A stretch of 64,000 nt of DNA. Source: an uncultured Verrucomicrobiota bacterium (lineage in GTDB: Bacteria; Verrucomicrobiota; Verrucomicrobiia; Verrucomicrobiales; Verrucomicrobiaceae). The notes under the pieces are model-generated. The model made no database searches, was not told where the DNA came from, and saw only the letters and a list, made by a program, of their open reading frames with translations. The first letter of the stretch is position 1. Every line of letters starts with the position of its first letter. Shown here piece after piece: positions 34,950 through 42,977 of this stretch. The stretch covers positions 1 to 64,000 of the forward strand of contig CAINGK010000132.1 in assembly GCA_903848465.1 (NCBI GenBank), given 5' to 3'. Made by a program: the position numbers and the translations under genes.

Positions 34950-35991
34950 CTAAGATCCTGAAGACGCTGGTTGAATCGGAATCATCTTGCTGGCGCAATC
35001 CCTCAAATCTTTCTCTGTAAGCGTTTTCGAGTTATGCAGAGCCATTGTTTCTTCATACAGGACTCTAATACTCTCAGCCGAGTTCTGAAAGGAGAAGTGA
35101 TTCGGCATGCCTCCCTCGCAACCCATCATCCCCACGATATTTAGTGCGGTGGTAAACGGCGGCGAAATCTTAAATTGCAGAGTCACAGGCATCACTTGGC
35201 AATCTGGAGCGAGTCGTGACTCCTGCTTGGAGAAAAAAGCTCATGTGGACCCCCAGCGTCTTCGTCACAATCCAGTTTTCCAAGTCGTGGGACTGAAAAG
35301 CCAACGAACCTTTGCCAGGCATAGATTTGCCCATCAGGGTCAGGAATACGTCACGAGCAATTCCCGGACCTTCATTCCTGAGAACAATACCTACTTCAAA
35401 GCAAATCGCCAAGCTTTCAATCGTGGGGCAACTAAACACATACATAGGACCTAATCTTGGTGCAGGTCTTCTCCCAAACATTCCCGCTAAGACAGCATGC
35501 GGCACCGGAACAAAGTCAGAGCCCGCGCGCATAAAATACTTCAAATCAGGGATAGTTTGATGTGGAGCAGAATTGCTTTTTGGTATGAAAGAGATCGCAA
35601 AGCCGTTCTTTCCAGTCTTCGAAGATATTGCGACACTCCTGACTCCAGAATGCGGAGGAACCGTGCAGCGACTAACCGCTCCCTCAAGACGGCTTACGAA
35701 AGCAGCTGCATCCTCCAACGCAAATTTCGTTGATGCTACGTCTGCTCCATCTCTGTCTTTAGAGCACTCAATACCCCAAACAATCACACCCCCTTCGGAA
35801 TTTCCAAAGCCTGAAATAGCTTTCGCAAAATTATTGCTGTCTGTGGTGTGTAGTCTTGGTCCAGCGCCTTGATCAGCTGACCGCTTGAAGTCGAGAAACA
35901 ATTCTTCCGATTTACGAGTCTGGATGAGTTCGTCTATGGCCGACTCACCGTTGTCGATCAGAGCTTTGAAGAGATCCTCAGCGCGATTCAT
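34950..35991 (-). pseudogene. Schlafen/AlbA_2-type DNA-binding protein, frameshifted
   Basis: The first frame (from 35991) encodes 273 residues with an AlbA_2-like N-terminal domain (ELFLDFKRSADQ and FAKAISGFGNSEGGVIVWGIE). It ends at 35170 shortly after losing coherence; the continuation is in another frame (stop at 34950) and reads smoothly if one T is removed from a T6 run (A6 on the plus strand at 35233-35238), giving FFSKQESRLAPDCQ and onward. The joined protein would be about 346 residues. The homopolymer makes a sequencing error or transcriptional slippage possible. Function unknown; such proteins are often regulatory or defence-associated. It converges tail-to-tail with the transporter operon, 5 bp apart. 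Confidence 0.7.
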
Positions 35992-36039
35992 TTCAGCGGA
36001 TGCACTTGTATATCAAAACCAGACACGAATTGGATGAAA

Positions 36040-37614
36040 TCAATGCGACGTTGCTTTCTCCGCACCCAAGCCCGTGTGGGCGCGGACGGTGAGTTCGGCG
36101 AATTTGGCTTCGGCTTCAGGATCACGCGCGGTGAGAATGGTGCCAAGCCAGGCGGCGATGAAGCCGATGGGGATGCTGACGATGCCGGGGTTTTCGAGCG
36201 GGAAGATCGCGCCTTCCTTGCCGAAGACACCGTTCGGGCTGAGCAGGATGAGGATGATGGAAGAGGCAAGTCCGACACTCAGGCCGGCCACCGCACCGGT
36301 GGTGTTGAAGCGCTTCCAGAAGACGCTGAAGATGATGACCGGCAGGTTGGCGCTGGCGGCGACGGCAAAGGCCAGGCCGACGAGGAAGGCGGCGTTCACA
36401 CTGGGGCCGAGATAGATGGCGATGCTGATGCTGATAGCGCCGACGCAGAAGGCGGTGATGCGTGCCACTTTCACTTCCATGCCCGGACGGTTTTCTTTGC
36501 CGTGATGGATGACGTTGGAGTAAAAATCATGCGCGAAACTGGCGCTGGCGCTCATCGTCAGACCAGCGACAACCGCTAGGATAGTAGCGAAGGCAACAGC
36601 ACTGATGAAAGCGAAGAAGAATTCGCCGCCGAGCACCTGGGCGAGAATCGGCGCGACCATGTTGGTGTCCGGTTTGCCCGCAGCGGTGGTGATGAGTGCT
36701 TTCTTGAGGATGGTGGCGGCACCGAAGCCGAAGAAGGTCGTCATGATGTAGAACAGGCCGATGATGGCCATGGCCCACACGACACTGGAGCGAGCGGTCT
36801 TGGCATCCGGCACGGTGTAGAAACGCACCAGGATGTGCGGCAGGCCGGCGGTGCCCAGCACGAGGCCGAGGCCGAGTGAGATGAGATCCAGAGGGCCCCA
36901 CGGACCAGCAACCGCGACGCCAAACTTGAGGCCGGGCTCCATGAGGTTCTTCGGCGCTGCGGTGCCGGCATAGTCGGCTTTGGAAACGGCGTTGAAGAAT
37001 TCGGTGAAGCTGAAGTGGTGATACTGCAGGACCAGGTAGCTGAGCAGCATGGCACCCGCAATGAGCAGCAGGGCCTTGATGATCTGCACCCACGTGGTGG
37101 CCAGCATGCCACCAAAGACGACATAGACGAGCATCAGCATACCGACGCCAATGACCGCAGGTGCGAAGGGCAGACCGATGAGGCGCTGGATGATCACGCC
37201 CGCACCGACCATTTGCGCGATCATGTAGAAGGTGGAGACGGTCAGTGTGCTGAGGGATGCCAGCGCACGCACCGGGCGTGGCTTGAGACGATACGCGAGT
37301 AGGTCGGCCATCGTGTATTTGCCCGCATTGCGCAGCGGCTCAGCCACGACGAGGAGCACGGTGATGTAAGCCACCAGGAAACCCACGGAGTACATGAAGC
37401 CATCGTAGCCGTAGAAGCAGATCATCCCGGAAATGCCCAGGAAGGAGGCGGCGCTCATGTAGTCGCCGGCGACGGCCAGGCCGTTCTGCCAGCCGGTGAT
37501 GCTGCGGCCAGCGGCGAAGTAGGCGCTGGCACCGGTGTTCTTCTTGGCAGCCCAGAAGGTGATGAGAAGCGTGAGGCCCACGAAGGCCAGAAACATGATC
37601 AGAGGAATGTTCAT
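36040..37614 (-). CDS. actP: Cation/acetate symporter ActP (SSS family)
   Basis: 524 residues with about 13 transmembrane helices. Signatures of the acetate-type SSS branch: AAGRSITGWQNGLAVAGDYMSAASFLGISGMICFYGYDG (shown in part) and the sodium-solute motif around GTAGLPHILVRFYTVPDAKTAR. It takes up acetate or other short monocarboxylates with Na+. The gene is followed (upstream on this strand) by the DUF485 membrane partner that accompanies actP in many bacteria (yjcH-actP). Note that this ActP is unrelated to the Act subunits of complex III. Confidence 0.9.
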   Translation of the reverse strand: MNIPLIMFLAFVGLTLLITFWAAKKNTGASAYFAAGRSITGWQNGLAVAGDYMSAASFLGISGMICFYGYDGFMYSVGFLVAYITVLLVVAEPLRNAGKYTMADLLAYRLKPRPVRALASLSTLTVSTFYMIAQMVGAGVIIQRLIGLPFAPAVIGVGMLMLVYVVFGGMLATTWVQIIKALLLIAGAMLLSYLVLQYHHFSFTEFFNAVSKADYAGTAAPKNLMEPGLKFGVAVAGPWGPLDLISLGLGLVLGTAGLPHILVRFYTVPDAKTARSSVVWAMAIIGLFYIMTTFFGFGAATILKKALITTAAGKPDTNMVAPILAQVLGGEFFFAFISAVAFATILAVVAGLTMSASASFAHDFYSNVIHHGKENRPGMEVKVARITAFCVGAISISIAIYLGPSVNAAFLVGLAFAVAASANLPVIIFSVFWKRFNTTGAVAGLSVGLASSIILILLSPNGVFGKEGAIFPLENPGIVSIPIGFIAAWLGTILTARDPEAEAKFAELTVRAHTGLGAEKATSH

Positions 37615-37667
37615 CGAGAAGGAAGAGAGACGAATTGAAGTTGGGAGATACTACTGGGGCGAGCGGC

Positions 37668-37976
37668 TCACTCCTGACCGTGAATCACTGCGGCGGCGGC
37701 TTTGTCCCACTTGGCGGCCACGCGCACGTAGAGGAAGGCCATGATCCAGGCCATGAAGAACTGCGATAGCGCAAAAACGTAGGCGATATTCACTTCACCC
37801 CAGACTTTCCTCTTCATCAGCTCCGGGCAGTAACCCACCAGGATGGGCAGCGCGAGGTAGTAGATCAGGAAGAAGATCGTTGCCGGGATGATGAAACGTG
37901 ATTTGCGAGCCAGCAGCGCGCGGAATTCCGGCTTGGCCTCCAGCTCTTCCCAGTTCACAGGTGTTTTTTCGCTCAT
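37668..37976 (-). CDS. yjcH: DUF485 membrane protein (YjcH-like)
   Basis: 102 residues with two transmembrane helices (about 30-50 and 67-88). The start MSEKTPVNWEELEAKPEFRALLARKSRFIIP matches the DUF485 pattern (a short charged helix, then R-x-K-x-RF). DUF485 proteins are partners of acetate/solute symporters. I took the ATG at 37974-37976 because upstream in-frame sequence has no family resemblance. It precedes actP by 53 bp on the same strand and is probably co-transcribed. Confidence 0.85.
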   Translation of the reverse strand: MSEKTPVNWEELEAKPEFRALLARKSRFIIPATIFFLIYYLALPILVGYCPELMKRKVWGEVNIAYVFALSQFFMAWIMAFLYVRVAAKWDKAAAAVIHGQE

Positions 37977-38112
37977 AGTGGGCGCGAGAGTATGGAGACA
38001 GACGCTAGATGGCAAGGCTGGAAAGCAGCCGAAGATTGAAAATGCCACGGTTTTCCATTCACCATGACGGCCCACGGCTTGACTCTTGGTGCAGAACCTT
38101 GGAGAACAGCTC

Positions 38113-38618
38113 ATGAATCCACGCCAAAAATGTGTCCAATGCGGGAAACTCGCGGATTTTCATGATGACTTTTGCACTCGTGCTGGAGCCACCGCACCAA
38201 GGGCAAGGTGTTGACCGAAGAACAGATCGCCACATGCGAGAAGCAGTTTGCCGCAGTGAGTGAAATGAAACGCTGGCAGGCTGAACTGGGGGTGTGGCAG
38301 AGCCGGCTGCTGCTGCCAGTCTTTCTGAAGTACGGGGAAGGGCATCTTGAACTCACCCTCGCCGTACTCTGCGCGGCAAGTTTTGCGGGTGGTGGTTATC
38401 TTGTCGGCGGTGCCAAGGCTCTTAAAATCGCCTGTCCCTTGCTGATCGTCGCCAGCCTTGCGGCCACGTTTCACCTCGGAGGTTATCTGCTCGATGTGCT
38501 GCGTGGTGAGGCCAGCCTCAGTAGAGGGTTTATCTTGAGCGCTATTCGTCTGGTCTTCTGCGGCACGATCATCGTCTCGGCCGTCATGATTTTACGCCTC
38601 AAGCGCCCCGCTGTGTGA
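38113..38618 (+). pseudogene. Zinc-ribbon membrane protein, frameshifted
   Basis: An ATG at 38113, 8 bp after a GGAGA Shine-Dalgarno, begins MNPRQKCVQCGKLADFHDDFCTR and then runs into a stop. A second frame begins at that point (CWSHRTKGKVLTEEQ...) and runs to 38618 with three hydrophobic helices. Joining them at about 38180 restores a CxxC-x13-CxxC zinc ribbon, so a single-base deletion is the simple explanation. A TTG at 38172 could start the second frame but without the ribbon. The encoded protein would be about 167 residues: a zinc ribbon plus membrane helices. Function unknown. Its stop directly abuts the stop of the next gene on the other strand. Confidence 0.6.
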
Positions 38619-39533
38619 TCACTCAAACGCGCTCGTCACCGGCTTGCCGTCAAACTCGGCCGGTACGGGCACATCGAGCAGGCAGAGTGCCGTGGCGGCA
38701 GTGTCGTAGGTGGTGACGGGAGCGGTGATGGTGAAGTTTTTCTTCACCCCTTTGCCCCAGGCAACCCAGGGGATGAGCATGTCGTCAGGAATGTTGAGGC
38801 CGTGGGTTTTGTCGTGTCCGCCGTGATCGGCGCTGATGAGCATGACGCTGGAATCGGCGATGCCTGCCTCCTTGATGGCCTGCCAGACCTGCCACAGCGC
38901 CTGATCGGTCACTTTGATGGCTTCTTTTTGCTCAGGCGAACCCCAGCCGTCCTTGTGGCCGGCGGTATCGACATCCGGGAAGTGGATGAAGGTGAGGCGT
39001 GGTTTGGTTTCCTTGATCCAGGCCGCTGCCTGCTTGGCCACCAACTGAGATGGCTTTTTGTCTTTCTCGATTTCCAGAGTGCCTGCTACTGGGGCGTCCG
39101 ACTGCGGGCCGCCGAAGTCGAACACGTCCACTGAATCCTTCAGCCAGAGGTGGCGAAATTTGATCTTGCCGACAAACATGCCGACCACGGCTTTCGGATC
39201 AGCGGCTTTGAGCAGCGAAAACACCGTCGGCACCTTCACCAGGCCCTTGATCGGCGTGTAGGAGTTCCACAGGATCTGATGCTTGTCCGGTCCCACGCCC
39301 GTGAGCATGGAGGTGTGTGAGGGCAGGGTGATGGAGGGAAAAATCGTGCTCGCCTGCCACGTCACCGCGCCTTCGGCGGCGATTTTTTTCAGCGTCGGCA
39401 CCTCGCTCTCCGCGATGACCGCCGGCTTGCCACCGTCGATGCTGATGATAAAGACGTGCTCCGCACGAGGTGCGGCATAAGCCTCGCAACTGAACGCAAG
39501 GGCAGCAAGGAAAGTGAGGGTGATGGAACGCAT
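38619..39533 (-). CDS. Secreted alkaline-phosphatase-superfamily phosphodiesterase
   Basis: 304 residues with a signal peptide (MRSITLTFLAALAFSCEAYA). Metal and nucleophile motifs of the type I phosphodiesterase/nucleotide pyrophosphatase family: ISIDGGKP (metal Asp), TLPSHTSMLTG (nucleophile Thr), HFPDVDTAGH (Asp and His) and SADHGGHDKTHG (Asp/His/His). The protein is shorter than typical family members (about 400), suggesting a minimal catalytic domain. It would hydrolyse phosphodiester or phosphonate substrates in the periplasm. Confidence 0.85.
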   Translation of the reverse strand: MRSITLTFLAALAFSCEAYAAPRAEHVFIISIDGGKPAVIAESEVPTLKKIAAEGAVTWQASTIFPSITLPSHTSMLTGVGPDKHQILWNSYTPIKGLVKVPTVFSLLKAADPKAVVGMFVGKIKFRHLWLKDSVDVFDFGGPQSDAPVAGTLEIEKDKKPSQLVAKQAAAWIKETKPRLTFIHFPDVDTAGHKDGWGSPEQKEAIKVTDQALWQVWQAIKEAGIADSSVMLISADHGGHDKTHGLNIPDDMLIPWVAWGKGVKKNFTITAPVTTYDTAATALCLLDVPVPAEFDGKPVTSAFE

Positions 39534-39654
39534 GGCGGTGGGCGCGAATTAACGCAGCTCAGGACGGATTGCTTCCACAAAAACGGCACGCAGGTTCGGT
39601 TTACACGGCTTGCTCCTTGAGCAGTGTATCTCCCTGCGCCACTGGTGCGACCAA

Positions 39655-41418
39655 ATGGAAGCTTGGATCGTCATCGGACTGCTCGTCGTAGCCGTCATCG
39701 CCTTTGCCACGGAGAAAATCTCCGTGGATCTCGTCACCTTGTCGATGCTGTGCGTGCTGGTCATGTGCGGCATTTTGAAAGCCGACCGCGCCTTTGCCGG
39801 GTTTGGGGATCGGGTCATCATCTTGCTGGCGGCGATTTTTGTTATTGGTGCCGCGCTGCGTGAGACTGGCGTGCTGGACATGATGGGCGAGGTGCTGGCG
39901 AAGACCTTCGGCACCCAGCCGAAGCGGCTCATGGGCTTCATGATGGCCATCGGCGGCGGCGTGTCCGCCTTCATGAACAACACCACCGTCACCGCTGTAT
40001 TTGTCGGGCCGGTGATGGGTCTGTCGCGCAAGCTACGCATCCCGCCTTCACGCCTGCTGATGCCGCTGGCTTTTGCCTCATTGATGGGTGGCACCTGCAC
40101 GCTGATCGGTACCTCCACCAACGTCGCCGTGAGCGGTGCGATCACCAAGCTGGGTTTGCAGCCACTGCGCATGTTTGAGTTCACTGGGATTGGAATCGTA
40201 CTGATGATAACCGGTATCCTCTACATGGTCTTCATTGGTAGCCGCCTAGTTCCAGAACGCGACAGCGCTGCCGTCATGGCGGGAGATGCAATGCGTGATT
40301 ACCTCGCGGAGGTCGTGGTTCTTCCCGGCTCACCGCTCATCGGCCAGGCCGTCTTTGAGTCGGACTTTTCCGCCATGGACTTTCAAGTCATGAAGATCCG
40401 CCGAGCCGGCCTGACGCTTGATGCTGGCCCCAACTTCCACTTTGAAGAGGGCGATGTCGTGTTGGTGGCGGGCAAGGTGGAAAACCTGATCCGGGTGAAG
40501 AAGATCGAAGGCCTCGACATCCAAGAAGACGTCACTCTGCGCAGTTCCGGCGTGGACATGCGGGATGCGCAGATCGCGGAAGTCGTGCTCACCCCGCGTT
40601 CCGGCTTTGTGGGGCGGTCCTTGCGCGACAACAACTTTCGCCAGCGCACCGGCCTGTCAGTTCTGGCTCTGATGCGTGGTGATCGCACGCTCATGCACCA
40701 CATGGCAGATGAAAAGCTGCAAGCAGGTGATGTGCTGCTGCTGCAGGGGCCCAGTGACCGCTTCCGCGCCTACGAGGAAGGCAATGACATGATTGTCATC
40801 ACGCAGCATCAGTTCAGTCAAGAGTCGCGCCGACGTGGTCTCAGGCTGCTAGGAGCCTTTGTCCTCGCCGTGGTCGCCAGTAGCTTCGACTGGGTGCCTG
40901 ACTCCGTCGTCTTCGTCATGGTCGCCATCATGGCAGTCATGACGGGTTGCATCAAACTGGAGAATGCTTATGCCAACATCGACTGGCGGCTGCTGATCCT
41001 CATTGGTGGCATGATGGCCTTTGGCGAAGCCATGAAAGTTTCCGGCGCATCGAGCATGATCGCCGACTTCATCACCGGCTGGCTGCAGCCCTGGGGAGTC
41101 TTTGCCGTTTTCACTGGCTTCTGCCTGCTGACCATCCTGCTCACTCAGCCAATGTCGAACGCCGCAGCTGCGCTCGTCGTGCTGCCCGTGGCACTGCAAG
41201 CCGCTGCCACCATGGGTGCGAATCAACGCGCCTTTGCCATCGGCGTCATGCTCAGCGCCTCCGCCTCCATGCTCACGCCGTTTGAGCCGAGCTGCATTCT
41301 CGTTTATGGCCCCGGGAAATACCGCTTCGCGGACTTCATCAAAGTCGGCGGTGGTCTGACCCTCGTGATGCTCCTCGTCATCCTGGCTATGGTGCCCATG
41401 TTCTGGCCGCTGAAGTAG
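39655..41418 (+). CDS. SLC13/DASS-type anion transporter with two RCK-C domains
   Basis: 587 residues. Two sets of transmembrane helices enclose a soluble region (about 205-390) with two TrkA-C (RCK_C) repeats: EVVVLPGSPLIGQAVFESDFSA and EVVLTPRSGFVGRSLRDNNFRQR. Family features: SAFMNNTTVTAVFVGPV and MPLAFASLMGGTCTLIGTSTNV in the first half, and LTQPMSNAAAALVVLPVAL and SASASMLTPFEPSCILVYGPG in the second. Such proteins take up sulfate, dicarboxylates or similar anions; substrate not determinable here. The ATG at 39655 (MEAWIVIG) was chosen since the upstream extension is not hydrophobic. Confidence 0.9.
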   Translation: MEAWIVIGLLVVAVIAFATEKISVDLVTLSMLCVLVMCGILKADRAFAGFGDRVIILLAAIFVIGAALRETGVLDMMGEVLAKTFGTQPKRLMGFMMAIGGGVSAFMNNTTVTAVFVGPVMGLSRKLRIPPSRLLMPLAFASLMGGTCTLIGTSTNVAVSGAITKLGLQPLRMFEFTGIGIVLMITGILYMVFIGSRLVPERDSAAVMAGDAMRDYLAEVVVLPGSPLIGQAVFESDFSAMDFQVMKIRRAGLTLDAGPNFHFEEGDVVLVAGKVENLIRVKKIEGLDIQEDVTLRSSGVDMRDAQIAEVVLTPRSGFVGRSLRDNNFRQRTGLSVLALMRGDRTLMHHMADEKLQAGDVLLLQGPSDRFRAYEEGNDMIVITQHQFSQESRRRGLRLLGAFVLAVVASSFDWVPDSVVFVMVAIMAVMTGCIKLENAYANIDWRLLILIGGMMAFGEAMKVSGASSMIADFITGWLQPWGVFAVFTGFCLLTILLTQPMSNAAAALVVLPVALQAAATMGANQRAFAIGVMLSASASMLTPFEPSCILVYGPGKYRFADFIKVGGGLTLVMLLVILAMVPMFWPLK

Positions 41419-41686
41419 CCCAGTGCGCCTCTTGAGCTTCAAATACTTCCTGGATTTGGGAGGGGTCCATGGGGATCGAAAACTCTTCAGATCGTGAGTT
41501 GTTCCCAGCTCTTATGATTGGGGTTAACTAGGTTGTTAAATAACTCATATCCGTAAGTACTGCGAACAAGCGCAACAAGTGGGTTCCCCTTTGGAAATAC
41601 CGGGGTTCCACGGGCAGACGAGCTGTGAACGGATCCGGCAGGAAATGTGAGCGAACTCGAATAACCGGGACTGTTCACGGTTGCTC

Positions 41687-42418
41687 TCATGACTTGCGGT
41701 TTTGTTCGTTCGGTTGTTCACGGGTTGTTCGCAGCAATTCGCGGAGGGCTGGATTGATGAGAGCGGTCTGTGCGGCTGCCACTTCGGCGTCTTTTTTGCT
41801 ACGGCCAGTACCACGCCCAAGTTGGGTACCTTGCCAGGAGACGGCGGCGATGAAGTTTTTCGCGTGATCCGGCCCTTCGGCTCCGACGATTTCATAGAGG
41901 GGCGGTTCGACTCCCACCGATTGAATGAGTTCCTGGAGCTGTCCCTTGGGATTGGCGTCCAGTGGGCCGCGACTCAGAGCTTCGAGATCTTCAGCAAAGA
42001 GCCGCTCGGCAAATTGATGGGCGGCGTTGGCGCCTGAATCAAGATGAATGGCCCCTGCGACGGCTTCCAGCGCGTCTGCCAGGGTGGATTCGCGGTCTCT
42101 GCCACCGTTGGCCTCTTCACCCCGTCCCATGTGGAGATAGGAGCCAAGGCTGATGCGGCGGGCGATACGCGCCAGTGCCTTGGTGGAGACGAGCTGTGCG
42201 CGTGCCTGGGTCAGCACGCCCTCGTCAGCCTGAGGCAGGCGCTGATAGAGGAGATGTGATAGGGTGAGCTGAAGCACAGCATCCCCGAGGAATTCGAGGC
42301 GTTGGTTGTCCGAATGGGTACGGTGGGTTTCGTAGCCCACGCTGCCATGCGTGAGCGCAAGCTGTAGCAACGCGGGATCGCGAAAGGTGTGGCCGATGAC
42401 TTGTTCCAGCGATTCCAT
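41687..42418 (-). CDS. rnc: Ribonuclease III
   Basis: 243 residues. The RNase III signature NQRLEFLGDAVLQLTLS is intact, and the second acidic cluster is in STLADALEAVAGAIHLD. A C-terminal dsRNA-binding domain follows (PKGQLQELIQSVG to GTQLGRGTGRSKKDAEVAAAQTAL). It processes rRNA precursors and structured mRNAs. The ATG at 42416-42418 (MESLEQVIGHTF) was chosen; an in-frame start 33 bp upstream lacks similarity. tRNA-His lies immediately upstream. The 268-bp gap between its stop and the SLC13 gene holds only a weak ORF. Confidence 0.95.
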   Translation of the reverse strand: MESLEQVIGHTFRDPALLQLALTHGSVGYETHRTHSDNQRLEFLGDAVLQLTLSHLLYQRLPQADEGVLTQARAQLVSTKALARIARRISLGSYLHMGRGEEANGGRDRESTLADALEAVAGAIHLDSGANAAHQFAERLFAEDLEALSRGPLDANPKGQLQELIQSVGVEPPLYEIVGAEGPDHAKNFIAAVSWQGTQLGRGTGRSKKDAEVAAAQTALINPALRELLRTTREQPNEQNRKS

Positions 42419-42464
42419 GGGTGCTTCTAGTAGCCGGTAGTCCGACAGCACTCCATGAAAAAAA

Positions 42465-42540
42465 TGGGGTGACCGACGGGACTCGAACCCGCAACAACCA
42501 GAATCACAATCTGGGGCTCTACCGTTGAACTACGGCCACC
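42465..42540 (-). tRNA. tRNA-His (GTG anticodon)
   Basis: The minus strand folds as a cloverleaf: acceptor GTGGCCG pairs with CGGTCAC, the anticodon loop is TTGTGAT (anticodon GTG), and the T arm contains GGTTCGAGTCC. The extra G at position -1 (42540) pairs with C73 (42468), the hallmark of tRNA-His. CCA is encoded at 42467-42465. It is read in the same direction as rnc. Confidence 0.97.
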
Positions 42541-42655
42541 ATCTCTACTGAGAATCAGTGATAGTAAGCGGTCGGAGCCGTTGCGCCAGCGAAAAATCAT
42601 GGTGCGAAGAAGGGGGAGGGCTTGAGTGTGACAGAAAATGGACTGTTACCATTTT

Positions 42656-42705
42656 GTCAGTGACCGAAAAGACAGTGACTAAATTGTCAGTGAGTGAAGT
42701 GTCAC
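42656..42705. repeat. Short tandem direct repeats, 15-bp period
   Basis: TCAGTGA or ACAGTGA recurs at 42657, 42672 and 42687, exactly 15 bp apart, with a fourth partial copy (TGTCACCG) from 42701. The units are about TGTCAGTGACCGAAA with changes. They lie in the 210-bp gap between tRNA-His and a small membrane gene, where a promoter is expected, so they could be a regulator-binding array. Confidence 0.55.
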
Positions 42706-42750
42706 CGCAGAGATTTTGAGCGTGAGGGGGTTGCCAGTCATGGTTGGCTC

Positions 42751-42960
42751 ATGGAAACGCTCATTGGCATCTTCTCCGCAGTCTTCAATTTCTTTGGGGC
42801 GATCGGAGGCTTTTTTGCGGATCTCGGCAAGTCCACCAACGGATTCTGGGGGGTGGAAACGGTGTTACTGGCGGTCATGATCGCTGTCGCTATTTCTGGG
42901 ATGGCCGCCTTTGGACCCTGGATGCGCAAGCGCAGGCCCGACGAATATCCCTGGCAGTGA
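42751..42960 (+). CDS. Small membrane protein
   Basis: 69 residues with an N-terminal amphipathic or hydrophobic helix (LIGIFSAVFNFFGAIGGFF) and a second transmembrane segment (VETVLLAVMIAVAISGMAAF), ending in a basic, proline-containing tail. The ATG at 42751 gives the shortest coherent protein. I know of no family. Its stop lies 17 bp from the stop of the convergent MMPL gene. The 15-bp tandem repeats lie just upstream. Confidence 0.55.
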   Translation: METLIGIFSAVFNFFGAIGGFFADLGKSTNGFWGVETVLLAVMIAVAISGMAAFGPWMRKRRPDEYPWQ

Positions 42961-42977
42961 AAGACGGATGGTGAAGT

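Noticed and set aside
41487..41690. 67-residue minus-strand frame between the SLC13 gene and rnc
   Set aside because: No family similarity and no ribosome site; it overlaps the end of rnc. Kept out as unsupported, although the C-terminal part looks somewhat protein-like.
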